Shown here one piece after another: positions 1 to 7,107 of a stretch of 30,607 bases of DNA. Position 1 is the first letter of the stretch; every line of letters starts with the position of its first letter. The stretch is from positions 1-30,607 of the forward strand of contig NZ_JAIDEN010000099.1 of the NCBI RefSeq assembly GCF_029054785.1. The letters are read 5' to 3'. The DNA is from Duncaniella sp. (GTDB lineage: Bacteria; Bacteroidota; Bacteroidia; Bacteroidales; Muribaculaceae). The notes beneath the pieces are model-generated. The model saw only the letters and a program-made list of their open reading frames with translations. It was not told the origin of the DNA and did not search any database. Both the position numbers and the translations under genes were made by a program.

Positions 1-83
1 AGCTCGCTATGCTCCTTCAATTCAGAGCCATATCCACCTCAATACTTTCGCTCAGATTTTAACTATTGTTATTAAACAACTCT
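1..83 (-). repeat. Truncated copy of MITE-like repeat (family 2), runs off the left edge
   Basis: Read on the minus strand, this stretch matches 14043-14124 almost base for base: terminal motif (here at 51-83), then the GAGCATAGCGAGCT segment (here at 1-14). It is therefore one end of the same element found whole at 14043-14361, and the rest lies outside the window. Its terminal motif runs directly into the small ORF at 93. Confidence 0.85.
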
Positions 84-92
84 AAGAAAGCG

Positions 93-299
93 ATGGACGA
101 GTACGTATTCATAAGGATGGCCATTTTCTCAGCTCCTGCCTATGTCCTTTTGACAGAACGGATCAATTCGCACGTGCGAAATAAATTCCCCAAACGGATA
201 ATCCGCTATCCGATATTTTTGTTACTGTTTACAATTATCGGATGGATTGAGGAAGCTTTTTTGACATGGCTTCTTGAAGAAAAATGGTCTTGGTTCTGA
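93..299 (+). CDS. Small hypothetical membrane protein
   Basis: I do not recognise this 68-residue protein. It starts MDEYVFIRM and has a hydrophobic stretch near its N-terminus (about residues 9-22) and a second one (about 41-60, IFLLLFTIIGW), with basic residues between them, so a small two-pass membrane protein is plausible. The open frame extends upstream to a TTG at 66, but that lies inside the repeat terminus, so I chose the ATG at 93. It could be the surviving C-terminal piece of a longer membrane protein whose 5' end was replaced by the repeat. No clear promoter is visible between the repeat and the start. Confidence 0.4.
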   Translation: MDEYVFIRMAIFSAPAYVLLTERINSHVRNKFPKRIIRYPIFLLLFTIIGWIEEAFLTWLLEEKWSWF

Positions 300-458
300 G
301 CGAAAATCCACAGAGAGACCACAAAAGAAGAACAAAACGGGCGAAAAAAGAATCGCGAGATTATTTTAACAAAACGACCACTGATTTACAAGCGTTTACG
401 CACACAAAAAGAAGAATTAAAACACAAAAAGAATAGCGACTGAGCCACAAAACAGCCA

Positions 459-466
459 TAACTTTG
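459..466 (+). promoter_or_regulatory. -7 box upstream of the small lipoprotein gene
   Basis: TAACTTTG fits the Bacteroidetes -7 consensus TAnnTTTG. No TTTG is visible 19-21 nt upstream, so only half of the promoter is supported. It would give a leader of about 67 nt. Confidence 0.5.
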
Positions 467-537
467 CATCGAAATCAACAACGATTTCCAACCGATCCGG
501 AAATTCACGAATCAATAACTTAATAAATTTCGATGCA

Positions 538-741
538 ATGAAAAAACTCTTTATTCTCTCAGCTCTCTTCGCAACATTAACCATCACTTCTTGCTCCGAA
601 GACAACACATTCAACCCCGACATCCACTACACCGAACGAAGCCCCAAACCGGAAGTAATCTACAATCCTGAGCTTATTGATGCTTTTGAAAAACTCGACA
701 GCCTCAATGCAATATCTACCGACCTGACAATCGAGCAATAA
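538..741 (+). CDS. Small predicted lipoprotein
   Basis: This 67-residue protein begins MKKLFILSALFATLTITSC, a typical type II signal peptide with a lipobox ending at Cys19, so it is probably exported and lipid-anchored. The mature part of about 48 residues is rich in Glu, Asp and Pro, and I recognise no family. The stop codon is followed after 2 nt by the start of the membrane protein at 744, so the two are probably co-transcribed and may work together. A -7 box lies at 459-466. A 12-bp inverted repeat joins the promoter region to the start codon (464-475 with 527-538). Confidence 0.7.
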   Translation: MKKLFILSALFATLTITSCSEDNTFNPDIHYTERSPKPEVIYNPELIDAFEKLDSLNAISTDLTIEQ

Positions 742-743
742 AT

Positions 744-1127
744 ATGATATCCGCAAAGCTTGGATTAATAATAGTTATTGTCATAGCTATTGATTTTATC
801 GTCAATTCATTTCTTATTAAAAGAAAAAATACCGATTTGAAATCCAGCATTTTAGACATGCTTATATCGGTTTGTTTTATAATAGGACTTATTCTTTTCA
901 ATGCCTATATTAACGAGATTGACGATGTCTTTGACAGTAGAATTTCCACTATCGTTATCGCTTCTATCCTTTCCTCAAGTATTTCGGAGGTGTTCACCGG
1001 ACTTTGGGATAAATGCTTTAAAGACAAGATAAAGCTACGAAAGACAGGCAAATTTGTCTCATATATCGGTTTTTTTGTCATAATACTTCTGATATCGCCT
1101 CTTTTCGGATTTGCAGCTGTCATATAA
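744..1127 (+). CDS. Hypothetical multi-pass membrane protein
   Basis: This 127-residue protein has three or four hydrophobic segments: about residues 5-24, 36-54, a weaker one near 66-80, and 105-126 at the C-terminus. A lysine-rich loop (KCFKDKIKLRKTGK) precedes the last segment. I recognise no catalytic motif and no family. It follows the lipoprotein gene by 2 nt and is probably in the same transcript, so a lipoprotein plus membrane-partner pair is likely. The local base composition is more AT-rich than the housekeeping genes to the right, consistent with an accessory origin, and the gene ends just before the large palindromic repeat region. Confidence 0.6.
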   Translation: MISAKLGLIIVIVIAIDFIVNSFLIKRKNTDLKSSILDMLISVCFIIGLILFNAYINEIDDVFDSRISTIVIASILSSSISEVFTGLWDKCFKDKIKLRKTGKFVSYIGFFVIILLISPLFGFAAVI

Positions 1128-1483
1128 ACGATATTCCGGACTTCAAAAGCATACTGGTCCGGCTTGGGAAAGTCGGGCTGAGAATGCTACTCATACAATA
1201 CCTCATAATAAGACAACAGACAACTCAAAACGGGTGCTTTTGAAGTTCATATCAAGCAGCCTCGATGGCAGAATAGCACTGCTGTCGTGGCTGCATGTCT
1301 CCCATGTTTCGCACCTACGGCGCTCTTTTGTGGGGAGAGGATGTTTCGTAAACCATAGCTGCGGACACCTACGGCGCCCTTGCAATGGCCTGGAATCTTC
1401 GGACCGCTACGCGGCCAGCCTGCACCCAAACCTAATACCCAAGTGCATCCGCAACCCCAAATCCCCATTCCATCTCCCAAAGG

Positions 1484-1553
1484 CGCAACCGCCATCCGAA
1501 TGGTGCATTCGCATCACATCCAAATGGATGCCCAGAATGCCAATCCGGATGGG
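1484..1553 (-). repeat. Three-unit 24/25-nt array (left arm)
   Basis: Read on the minus strand there are three units, at 1529-1553, 1504-1528 and 1484-1503. Each opens with CCATnnGGAT-type sequence. They correspond to the nine-unit array in the opposite arm. Confidence 0.8.
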
Positions 1554-1580
1554 CGTCCGCAGGACGCAGATTTATCATAG

Positions 1581-1605
1581 CCCGTGACGCCATGTGCGTC
1601 ACGGG
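1581..1605. terminator. Hairpin in repeat element, terminator-like
   Basis: A 10-bp perfect stem (CCCGTGACGC / GCGTCACGGG) with a 5-nt loop, followed by TAAAAGATTT. There is no clean T-run on either side, so it may be only a structural part of the repeat, although it sits between convergent genes. Confidence 0.4.
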
Positions 1606-1755
1606 TAAAAGATTTCCCCATATTATAATGTGTCCGATAGGACACGGATTTACGGATTCACATTGTTTCCGAAGATCGGATCAACAATTGTTGCCAATTT
1701 CGATGATGGTAAATCGGTGTCCTGATCGGACACCTTTCTTTGTATATACGCCAAA

Positions 1756-1791
1756 CCCGTGACACCTTCGCTTACGCGTCGGTGTCACGGG
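1756..1791. repeat. Hairpin in repeat element, mirror of 1581-1605
   Basis: An 11-bp perfect stem CCCGTGACACC / GGTGTCACGGG encloses 14 nt. It is the counterpart of the hairpin in the other arm, with compensating differences (ACC/GGT in place of CGC/GCG) that keep the stem intact. Confidence 0.7.
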
Positions 1792-1818
1792 CTATGATAA
1801 ATCTGCGTCCTGCGGACG

Positions 1819-2039
1819 CCCATGCGGATTATATGGCAAATACCCATGCAGATTGTGGTGGCAAACATCCATTCGAATGTATTGCAGACACACCATCCGG
1901 ATTGACATTCTGGACATCCATTTGGATTGTGGTGGCAAACACCCATTCGAATGTATTGCGGACACTGCATCCGGATTGACATTTCGGATACCCATTTGGA
2001 TGTGATGCGAATGCACCATCCGGATGGCTGACACGCATT
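1819..2039 (+). repeat. Nine-unit degenerate 24/25-nt tandem array with 74-nt higher-order period
   Basis: Units begin at 1819, 1843, 1868, 1893, 1917, 1942, 1967, 1991 and 2016. Each opens with a short dyad such as CCATCCGGAT, CCATTCGAAT or CCATTTGGAT, followed by a variable half often ending TGGCAAACA or TGCGGACA. Units 2-4 (1843-1916) and 5-7 (1917-1990) are two copies of one 74-nt block. The period is not a multiple of three. Confidence 0.9.
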
Positions 2040-2310
2040 GGCATTGGATGTTAAGGTTGTTAATGCACTTGGAAATTGGTATGTGGACGCCAATGCGGAG
2101 TGTGGTGTACGGATGCACTTGGGTATTAGGTTTGGGGTGCAGGCTGGCCGCGTAGCGGTCCGAAGATTCCAGGCCATTGCAAGGGCGCCGTAGGTGTCCG
2201 CAGCTGTGGTAATTATGCAACCTCCACCAAACAAAAAAAGCGCCGTAGGTGCGAAACATTACAATCACGCTTCGCTCCTACGGCTCTATTCGTTTATCTA
2301 CGTAGATGGA

Positions 2311-3780
2311 TCAGGCCTTGACTTTCTTCTGCGGATCGCAGGTGAGGCCAACACCGAGTTTCTTGAAAATCTTATGGTCCACCTCTCCGAGCATAACTGT
2401 CGAATGGACCTGACAGCCATTGAGTTCGGGAAGCTTTTCGAGAGCACGGCGGCAATTCTCATCGTGGGTACTCAAAACCGAGAGCGCCACGAGCACCTCG
2501 TCGGTATGTAGACGCGGATTGCGGCTGCGCAGATAGTTGATCTTGGTGTTCTGAATCGGCTCGATCATATCCTGAGGAATCAGCTTGACAGAATGGTCGA
2601 TCCCCGCAAGATGTTTGACAGCATTGAGAATCAGAGCCGCGCTCGGACCCAACAGGGCGCTGGTCTCGGCTGTGATAATGGTACCGTCGGCAAGCTCGAT
2701 GGCCGAGCAGGGCACACCGCTGCGCTCCGCACGTTCCTTTGCGGCCTTGATCGGGCGGCGATATGAAGTGTCGATCTTGGCCTGCTTGAACAGGAGAGCG
2801 ATCTTGCTGACCTCGTTCTCGTTTGAATCTCCCTGGGCGAAGCGGTTGAGAGCCGTGTAGTAGCGGCGGATGATCTCGTTTTTCGAAGCATCGCAGCAGA
2901 CCTCGTCATCGTTGATGCAGAAGCCGACCATGTTGACACCCATGTCGGTCGGCGACTTGTAGGGATTCTTGCCGTAGATGCCCTCAAAAAGAGCGTTGAG
3001 CACGGGGAAAATCTCGATGTCGCGGTTATAGTTGATCGCCGTCTTGCCGTAGGCCTCAAGATGGAAGGGGTCGATCATATTGACATCGTTGAGATCGGCA
3101 GTCGCAGCCTCATAAGCGATGTTGACAGGATGTTTCAGCGGAAGACTCCACACAGGGAAAGTCTCGAACTTGGCATATCCGGCCTCGATTCCGCGCTTGT
3201 GTTCATTGTAGAGCTGACTGAGACAGACTGCCATTTTGCCGCTACCGGGGCCGGGAGCCGTAACGATGACCAGCGGACGGGAAGTCTCGACATAGTCGTT
3301 TCGGCCAAAACCGTCGTCGGAGTCGATCAGATCGACATTAGTCGGATAACCGTCGATCGTATAATGATAATAGGTGGTGATTCCCATGCGCTCCAGCTTC
3401 TGGCGGAACGCGTCGGCGCTCGACTGACCGTTGTAGTGGGTGATGACCACGGATCCTACCAGGAAGCCGCGGTTCTGAAACTCCTTGCGCAGGCGAAGGA
3501 CATCCATGTCATAGGTGATTCCGAGGTCATTGCGCACCTTGTTCTTCTCAATGTCAAGCGCGCTGATGACGATTACGATCTCCGCATGGTCGCTCAGCTG
3601 ACTGAGCATCCGGAGTTTACTGTCGGGCTGGAAACCGGGCAACACACGGCTTGCGTGGTGGTCGTCAAAGAGTTTGCCTCCGAGTTCGAGGTAAAGCTTG
3701 TTGCCGAACTGAGCAATTCGCTCTTTGATATGTTCGGACTGAATTCTGAGATATTTCTCGTTGTCAAAACCGTATTTCAT
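2311..3780 (-). CDS. DUF1846 (UPF0371) family protein
   Basis: At 489 residues this is full length for the DUF1846 family, whose members are close to 490-500 residues and lack a firmly established biochemical role. Recognisable family stretches are the N-terminal GFDNEKYLRIQSEHI, the region around VITHYNGQSSADAFRQKL (about residues 110-130), and the glycine-rich VTAPGPGSGKMAVCLSQLY (about 173-191), which resembles a phosphate-binding loop. No signal peptide or membrane segment is present, so it is probably cytoplasmic. A well-formed promoter lies only 9 nt before the ATG, giving a leader of a few nucleotides at most. It is transcribed towards the composite repeat and stands apart from the SGNH hydrolase gene upstream (132-nt gap). 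Confidence 0.88.
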   Translation of the reverse strand: MKYGFDNEKYLRIQSEHIKERIAQFGNKLYLELGGKLFDDHHASRVLPGFQPDSKLRMLSQLSDHAEIVIVISALDIEKNKVRNDLGITYDMDVLRLRKEFQNRGFLVGSVVITHYNGQSSADAFRQKLERMGITTYYHYTIDGYPTNVDLIDSDDGFGRNDYVETSRPLVIVTAPGPGSGKMAVCLSQLYNEHKRGIEAGYAKFETFPVWSLPLKHPVNIAYEAATADLNDVNMIDPFHLEAYGKTAINYNRDIEIFPVLNALFEGIYGKNPYKSPTDMGVNMVGFCINDDEVCCDASKNEIIRRYYTALNRFAQGDSNENEVSKIALLFKQAKIDTSYRRPIKAAKERAERSGVPCSAIELADGTIITAETSALLGPSAALILNAVKHLAGIDHSVKLIPQDMIEPIQNTKINYLRSRNPRLHTDEVLVALSVLSTHDENCRRALEKLPELNGCQVHSTVMLGEVDHKIFKKLGVGLTCDPQKKVKA

Positions 3781-3789
3781 AACGGATTA

Positions 3790-3821
3790 CAAAATTAGTC
3801 ATTTCTCTCGATCCAAGCAAA
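3790..3821 (-). promoter_or_regulatory. Promoter of the DUF1846 gene
   Basis: On the minus strand TTTG (3818-3821) is followed by 20 nt and TAATTTTG (3790-3797), an exact match to the Bacteroidetes TTTG / TAnnTTTG pair. The -7 box ends 9 nt before the ATG, so the mRNA leader would be about 3-5 nt. Confidence 0.75.
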
Positions 3822-3912
3822 AATCGACGAAAAAAATCTGCAAATTCACACGCCCAATTTTAGGATCTGCAAGCCTTAACATCAAGAAACAAGCAATCTA
3901 TCAGCACAAATT

Positions 3913-4590
3913 TCAGTCGATTGCGGCGCTGACCTGCTCGGCGATGCTGGTCATGCCTTTGACGGTCGGATGGCCGGCCATTTTGTCGATGTCTGTCAGC
4001 CGGATGGTCTTGACTCCGTGACGCCCGCAGAGGGTGAGGATTGACTCGGTCACCTCAGGACGCAACTCGGAATTGACTATGAAATAGATCTCGGTTCCGG
4101 GATAATAGTCTTTCATGATGGCAAGCATACGGTCAAGAGCCGGACGCAGCGTGTAGTAGTCAGGCTTCTTACCTTCAGGAGTCTCATATTCACCTACTTC
4201 GACCCCGGCCCATGAATCGTTGGTACCACCGAAAATCAGAATGATGTCAGGCGAGCCGAGGGCCTTGGCCCGCGTCAGAAACGAACGGTCCTTATAGTCC
4301 TTGCCTTCATAGCCGCGGTTGCAGATCGTGGCTCCGGAATATGAATTGTTGGTCACCAGACGCCATCCCCTCTGGCGGATAAGCTGCTGCCACCAGGTCT
4401 GCCCCACCTCGGTCACGTCGGTGCGTTCGAGTTTTGGTTTAGAGTAATACCAGACAAGATTCGTGTCAGGTACCATATATCCCTGGAAAGTAGAGTAGGA
4501 ATCGCCTAAAATCGAGACTCCGACACGCGGACTGACAGCCCCGGCACAGAGTCCGGCGGCAAGGAAGAGCAGTAACAGTAATTTTTTCAT
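3913..4590 (-). CDS. Secreted SGNH/GDSL-type hydrolase
   Basis: This 225-residue protein starts with a classical signal peptide (MKKLLLLLFLAAGLCAGA), so it is exported to the periplasm or beyond. The mature part shows the SGNH blocks: GDSYS at 29-33 with nucleophile Ser31, NNSYSGA at 81-87, GGTND at 121-125 with the conserved Asn124, and a C-terminal His (GHP, His207) preceded by Asp residues. These are the expected catalytic and oxyanion-hole residues of an esterase or acylhydrolase; the substrate (acylated glycan, lipid or other ester) cannot be read from the sequence. The frame extends 4 codons upstream to a GTG at 4602, but the ATG at 4590 gives the normal signal peptide. The Asp-His spacing in the last block is longer than the textbook DxxH. 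Confidence 0.85.
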   Translation of the reverse strand: MKKLLLLLFLAAGLCAGAVSPRVGVSILGDSYSTFQGYMVPDTNLVWYYSKPKLERTDVTEVGQTWWQQLIRQRGWRLVTNNSYSGATICNRGYEGKDYKDRSFLTRAKALGSPDIILIFGGTNDSWAGVEVGEYETPEGKKPDYYTLRPALDRMLAIMKDYYPGTEIYFIVNSELRPEVTESILTLCGRHGVKTIRLTDIDKMAGHPTVKGMTSIAEQVSAAID

Positions 4591-4769
4591 ATCGGTTTTC
4601 ACTGAATCAGGTTAGAGAGCTGCAAAGTGACGTTGAAAAACGACACCTTATAAATATGAAACGGCCTGGCCGAGGCTATATTGCCTGCGAAAAAACGGAG
4701 TGGAGAAAAAATTTGATGCTTTTTCAGCCATTTTTCCGAGAAAGCACACTGTTTTTTCAAGGTCTTAAT

Positions 4770-4800
4770 TTTGAATTAATTGGAAATAATGCTACCTTTG
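4770..4800 (+). promoter_or_regulatory. Promoter of the PpiD-like gene
   Basis: TTTG (4770-4773), 19-nt spacer, TACCTTTG (4793-4800): a full match to the Bacteroidetes promoter. The leader to the ATG at 4875 would be about 70 nt. Confidence 0.8.
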
Positions 4801-4874
4801 TGCGTTAATTTCGGGCATTGTATCTGAAATCTGTTCTAACCACGCTTAAATCAAAAATCATCTAAACATATCTA

Positions 4875-6947
4875 ATGGCAACTTTAGAAAAAATCCGTAG
4901 CAAGTCAGCGCTCTTGCTCATCATCGTTGGAGCCGGTCTGCTGGCTTTTATCATCGGTGACTTCTTTACTTCGGGCCGCACACTCTTCGGCACCGGAACT
5001 ACCATTGCAAAAGTAGACGGCAACAAGATTGACATTCAGGAATTCCAGCGCCGTGTGCAGGAAGCCTCTCAGCAGGCTCAGGCACAGAACCAGCGCATGG
5101 ACAACGCTGTGCTTCAGCAGCAGGTGCTCAACTCAATGATCGCCGAAAAGCTTTTCGATAATGAAATCCAGGATTTAGGTCTGACTGTAACCGACCAGGA
5201 ACTCACCGACATGATGGTCGGCAAGAATTCCCAGTATGTCGACCGCATGGTTCAGCAGCAGCTCGGTGTACCCGACGCGAAGACTGCCCATGACATGGCT
5301 TTCAACCCCACAAAATACGGTATGCAGCAGGCTCAGGCCCAGCAGCTCCAGGCCTATTGGCTCGACCTCGAAAAATCTGTTGAACGCATGCTCCTCCAGC
5401 AGAAATTCCAGAATCTTTTCCAGGGCACCCTCGTGGCCAACGAACTCGACGCCAAAGCCCTCTATGACGACAACGCTGCAACCGCCCACGTGATCTACGC
5501 CAAGCAGGACTACTCGACCCTCAAGGACGAAGACTTTGAGGCAAGCGAAAGCGACATCAACGCTCTCTACAACGAAGAGAAAGCCCGCTATGCCATCGAC
5601 GAGCCCAGCCGTCTGGCCAGCTATATCTCAGTCAACATCGTTCCTTCTGAAGCCGATATCCTCGCCGGTCAGAAGAAAGTCGAAGACGCTCTTGTAGCTC
5701 TCAACTCCAATCCTGAGATGCAGGGTCTCGCAGACATGCCCGAATTCGTTGTTGACCGCCGCAAGGTTTCTCAGACTGATCTCGACAAGCAGGCCCGTCT
5801 GAAGAGCGCTGTTGACTCTCTCTCGGTCGGCAAAGCTGTCCTCGTCAGCAAGACCGGCAACGACTACCTCCTCGCCAAGCTCCTCGGCAAAGACACCGAA
5901 GTAGCCGATGTCAAGATCGACTTCCTCGCCGTTCAGGGTTCAAAAGCTCAGGTTGACTCACTCGTCGGCCTTCTCAACTCAGGCGCATCGCTTGACAGCA
6001 TCGCAGCTTCACCCCTGGTAGCCCAGTCACAGAAAGACATGGAAATCTCTCTGCTCGACGCCAACTATGCTCCCATGAAGGAACTCATCGCCGACCGTGC
6101 AACCGGAGTCTACTTCACTCCCGACACTCTTGCCGAAGGCGGACGCATCTTCCGCGTGAGCGAGCGCAAAGCCCCTGTCGCTGTCTATGACCTCGCAAGC
6201 GTGACTTTCACTACCGAACCCTCAAACGCTACCATCAACGATCTCGACGCCGCTCTCCGCAAATATGTGGAAGAAAACAAGACAGCTAAAGAATTCGTTG
6301 AAAATGCCCAGGAAGCCGGCTATACAACCTTCCCCGCAAGCGTGACCGCATCTTCTCCGATGATCGGCAACCTCAACGACTCTCACTCGGCAGTAGCCTG
6401 GGTGATGGACGCTAAGAAAGGCCAGGTTTCACCCGTGTTCGGCGATATCCAGACCGGTCGCTTCCTCGCAGTAGCACTCGACGACATCTATGACGGCGGT
6501 TATGTCCCCGTTCGCGACAAGCAGGTTCACACCATCCTCGCATCACGCGCTGTCAACAACAAGAAAGCCGCCAAGCTCATCGCCGACTATGAAGGCAAGG
6601 CCAAAGACGTGGCTGGTTACGCTCAGCTCATGAAAACTTCCGTGGACACCACTACCGTAAACTTCGGCCAGTACATGATCCCCGGTCTCGGCATGAACGA
6701 AAGCATTGTGATGGGTAAGATCGCCAACGCTCAGAAAGGCGCTCTCGTCGGTCCTCTCAAGGGCAACAACGCAGTGATCGTGATGCAGGTTACCGAGATT
6801 GACAACGCAGGACGTCCCTTCGATCTTGACGAAAACACCATCCGCTTCAATCAGCAGCGCGGTGCAGCCCGTATGATCAACACTCTCGACCGCATTCTCC
6901 TTGGCAACAAGAAAGTAACCAACAACATCAATACTTTCTACAAGTAA
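4875..6947 (+). CDS. ppiD: PpiD-like peptidylprolyl isomerase / periplasmic chaperone
   Basis: This 690-residue protein has a short cytoplasmic N-terminus, one membrane anchor (about residues 11-31, ALLLIIVGAGLLAFIIGDFF) and a large periplasmic part. This is the PpiD layout: an inner-membrane-anchored chaperone of the SurA/parvulin superfamily that assists folding of exported proteins. The segment after the anchor (VDGNKIDIQEFQRRVQEASQQ, then a Gln-rich helix and LNSMIAEKLFDNEIQDLGL) is a typical SurA-like N-terminal domain. ASESDINALYNEEKARY near residue 227 is the usual entry to the parvulin region, but a canonical catalytic signature is not obvious, so chaperone activity is safer than isomerase activity. 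It has its own promoter at 4770-4800 and a strong terminator at 6983. It appears monocistronic. Confidence 0.85.
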   Translation: MATLEKIRSKSALLLIIVGAGLLAFIIGDFFTSGRTLFGTGTTIAKVDGNKIDIQEFQRRVQEASQQAQAQNQRMDNAVLQQQVLNSMIAEKLFDNEIQDLGLTVTDQELTDMMVGKNSQYVDRMVQQQLGVPDAKTAHDMAFNPTKYGMQQAQAQQLQAYWLDLEKSVERMLLQQKFQNLFQGTLVANELDAKALYDDNAATAHVIYAKQDYSTLKDEDFEASESDINALYNEEKARYAIDEPSRLASYISVNIVPSEADILAGQKKVEDALVALNSNPEMQGLADMPEFVVDRRKVSQTDLDKQARLKSAVDSLSVGKAVLVSKTGNDYLLAKLLGKDTEVADVKIDFLAVQGSKAQVDSLVGLLNSGASLDSIAASPLVAQSQKDMEISLLDANYAPMKELIADRATGVYFTPDTLAEGGRIFRVSERKAPVAVYDLASVTFTTEPSNATINDLDAALRKYVEENKTAKEFVENAQEAGYTTFPASVTASSPMIGNLNDSHSAVAWVMDAKKGQVSPVFGDIQTGRFLAVALDDIYDGGYVPVRDKQVHTILASRAVNNKKAAKLIADYEGKAKDVAGYAQLMKTSVDTTTVNFGQYMIPGLGMNESIVMGKIANAQKGALVGPLKGNNAVIVMQVTEIDNAGRPFDLDENTIRFNQQRGAARMINTLDRILLGNKKVTNNINTFYK

Positions 6948-6982
6948 GAATCCACAGCGTCGATAAAGACAAAGATAAAAAG

Positions 6983-7027
6983 CCGCGGGCTTGTGTCGGT
7001 TATGACACAAGCCCGCGGTAATTTTTT
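6983..7027 (+). terminator. Rho-independent terminator after ppiD
   Basis: A perfect 15-bp stem (6983-6997 / 7004-7018, CCGCGGGCTTGTGTC) with a 6-nt loop, followed by TAATTTTTTT. The A-rich sequence before the stem (AAAGATAAAAA) would also serve dnaX arriving from the right on the minus strand, so it can act in both directions. Confidence 0.93.
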
Positions 7028-7107
7028 TCTGATAGGATTGAAAACAACAGTCTGAAAAAGGCCAAAGCCGAAATATGCCTCCGGAAAATCCGGCGACGGC
7101 TTCCGCC

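Larger units (their letters stand above)
1304..2258. repeat. Head-to-head pair of dispersed repeats forming a composite palindrome of about 950 bp (family 1)
   Basis: The left arm (1304-1656) and right arm (about 1709-2258) carry the same modules in mirrored order. Module 1 is the CGCACCTACGGCGC motif (1304-1331 / 2231-2258). Module 2 is about 100 bp and nearly identical, with one substitution and one indel (1352-1451 / 2110-2210). Module 3 is a 24/25-nt unit array (1484-1553 with 3 units / 1819-2039 with 9 units). Module 4 is a 43-nt segment (1542-1583 / 1788-1830). Module 5 is a CCCGTGAC hairpin (1581-1605 / 1756-1791). Module 6 is a GTGTCC/GGACAC dyad (1630-1645 / 1716-1734). The centre holds the perfect palindrome CAACAATTGTTG at 1682-1693. 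Relatives lie at 17529-17662 and 30505-30607. Confidence 0.9.
1128..2310. other. Gene-poor stretch dominated by composite palindromic repeat
   Basis: I see no credible gene here. Several open frames exist on both strands, but they overlap one another in different frames and consist of the repeat itself. From 1128 to 1303 I see only a 12-bp inverted repeat (1140-1151 with 1235-1246). From 1304 to 2258 lies the composite repeat described separately. The flanking genes (744-1127 rightward, 2311-3780 leftward) converge on this region. Confidence 0.75.

Noticed and set aside
66..92. TTG start for the first small ORF
   Set aside because: It lies within the terminal repeat of the family 2 element; the ATG at 93 is more credible.
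1111..1587. Open frames of 60-158 codons on both strands within the repeat region (also 1740-1979, 1785-2234, 1792-2268, 1829-2044, 2194-2511)
   Set aside because: They overlap each other in several frames and are made of the repeat modules; the 74-nt block period shifts frame at each copy. No known domain or signal is seen.
1819..2039. CRISPR array
   Set aside because: The whole 24/25-nt unit repeats in degenerate form; there are no identical repeats separated by unique spacers and no cas genes nearby.
3061..3798. 245-codon open frame antisense to the DUF1846 gene
   Set aside because: The DUF1846 protein is full length with its promoter in place; the antisense frame matches no family.
4591..4602. 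GTG start of the SGNH hydrolase
   Set aside because: The ATG at 4590 gives a standard signal peptide beginning MKKLLLL; the extra four residues are not needed.
4623..4630. -7 box for the SGNH hydrolase (TCACTTTG on the minus strand)
   Set aside because: It misses the conserved TA and has no TTTG at the right distance upstream, so it is not reported as a promoter.
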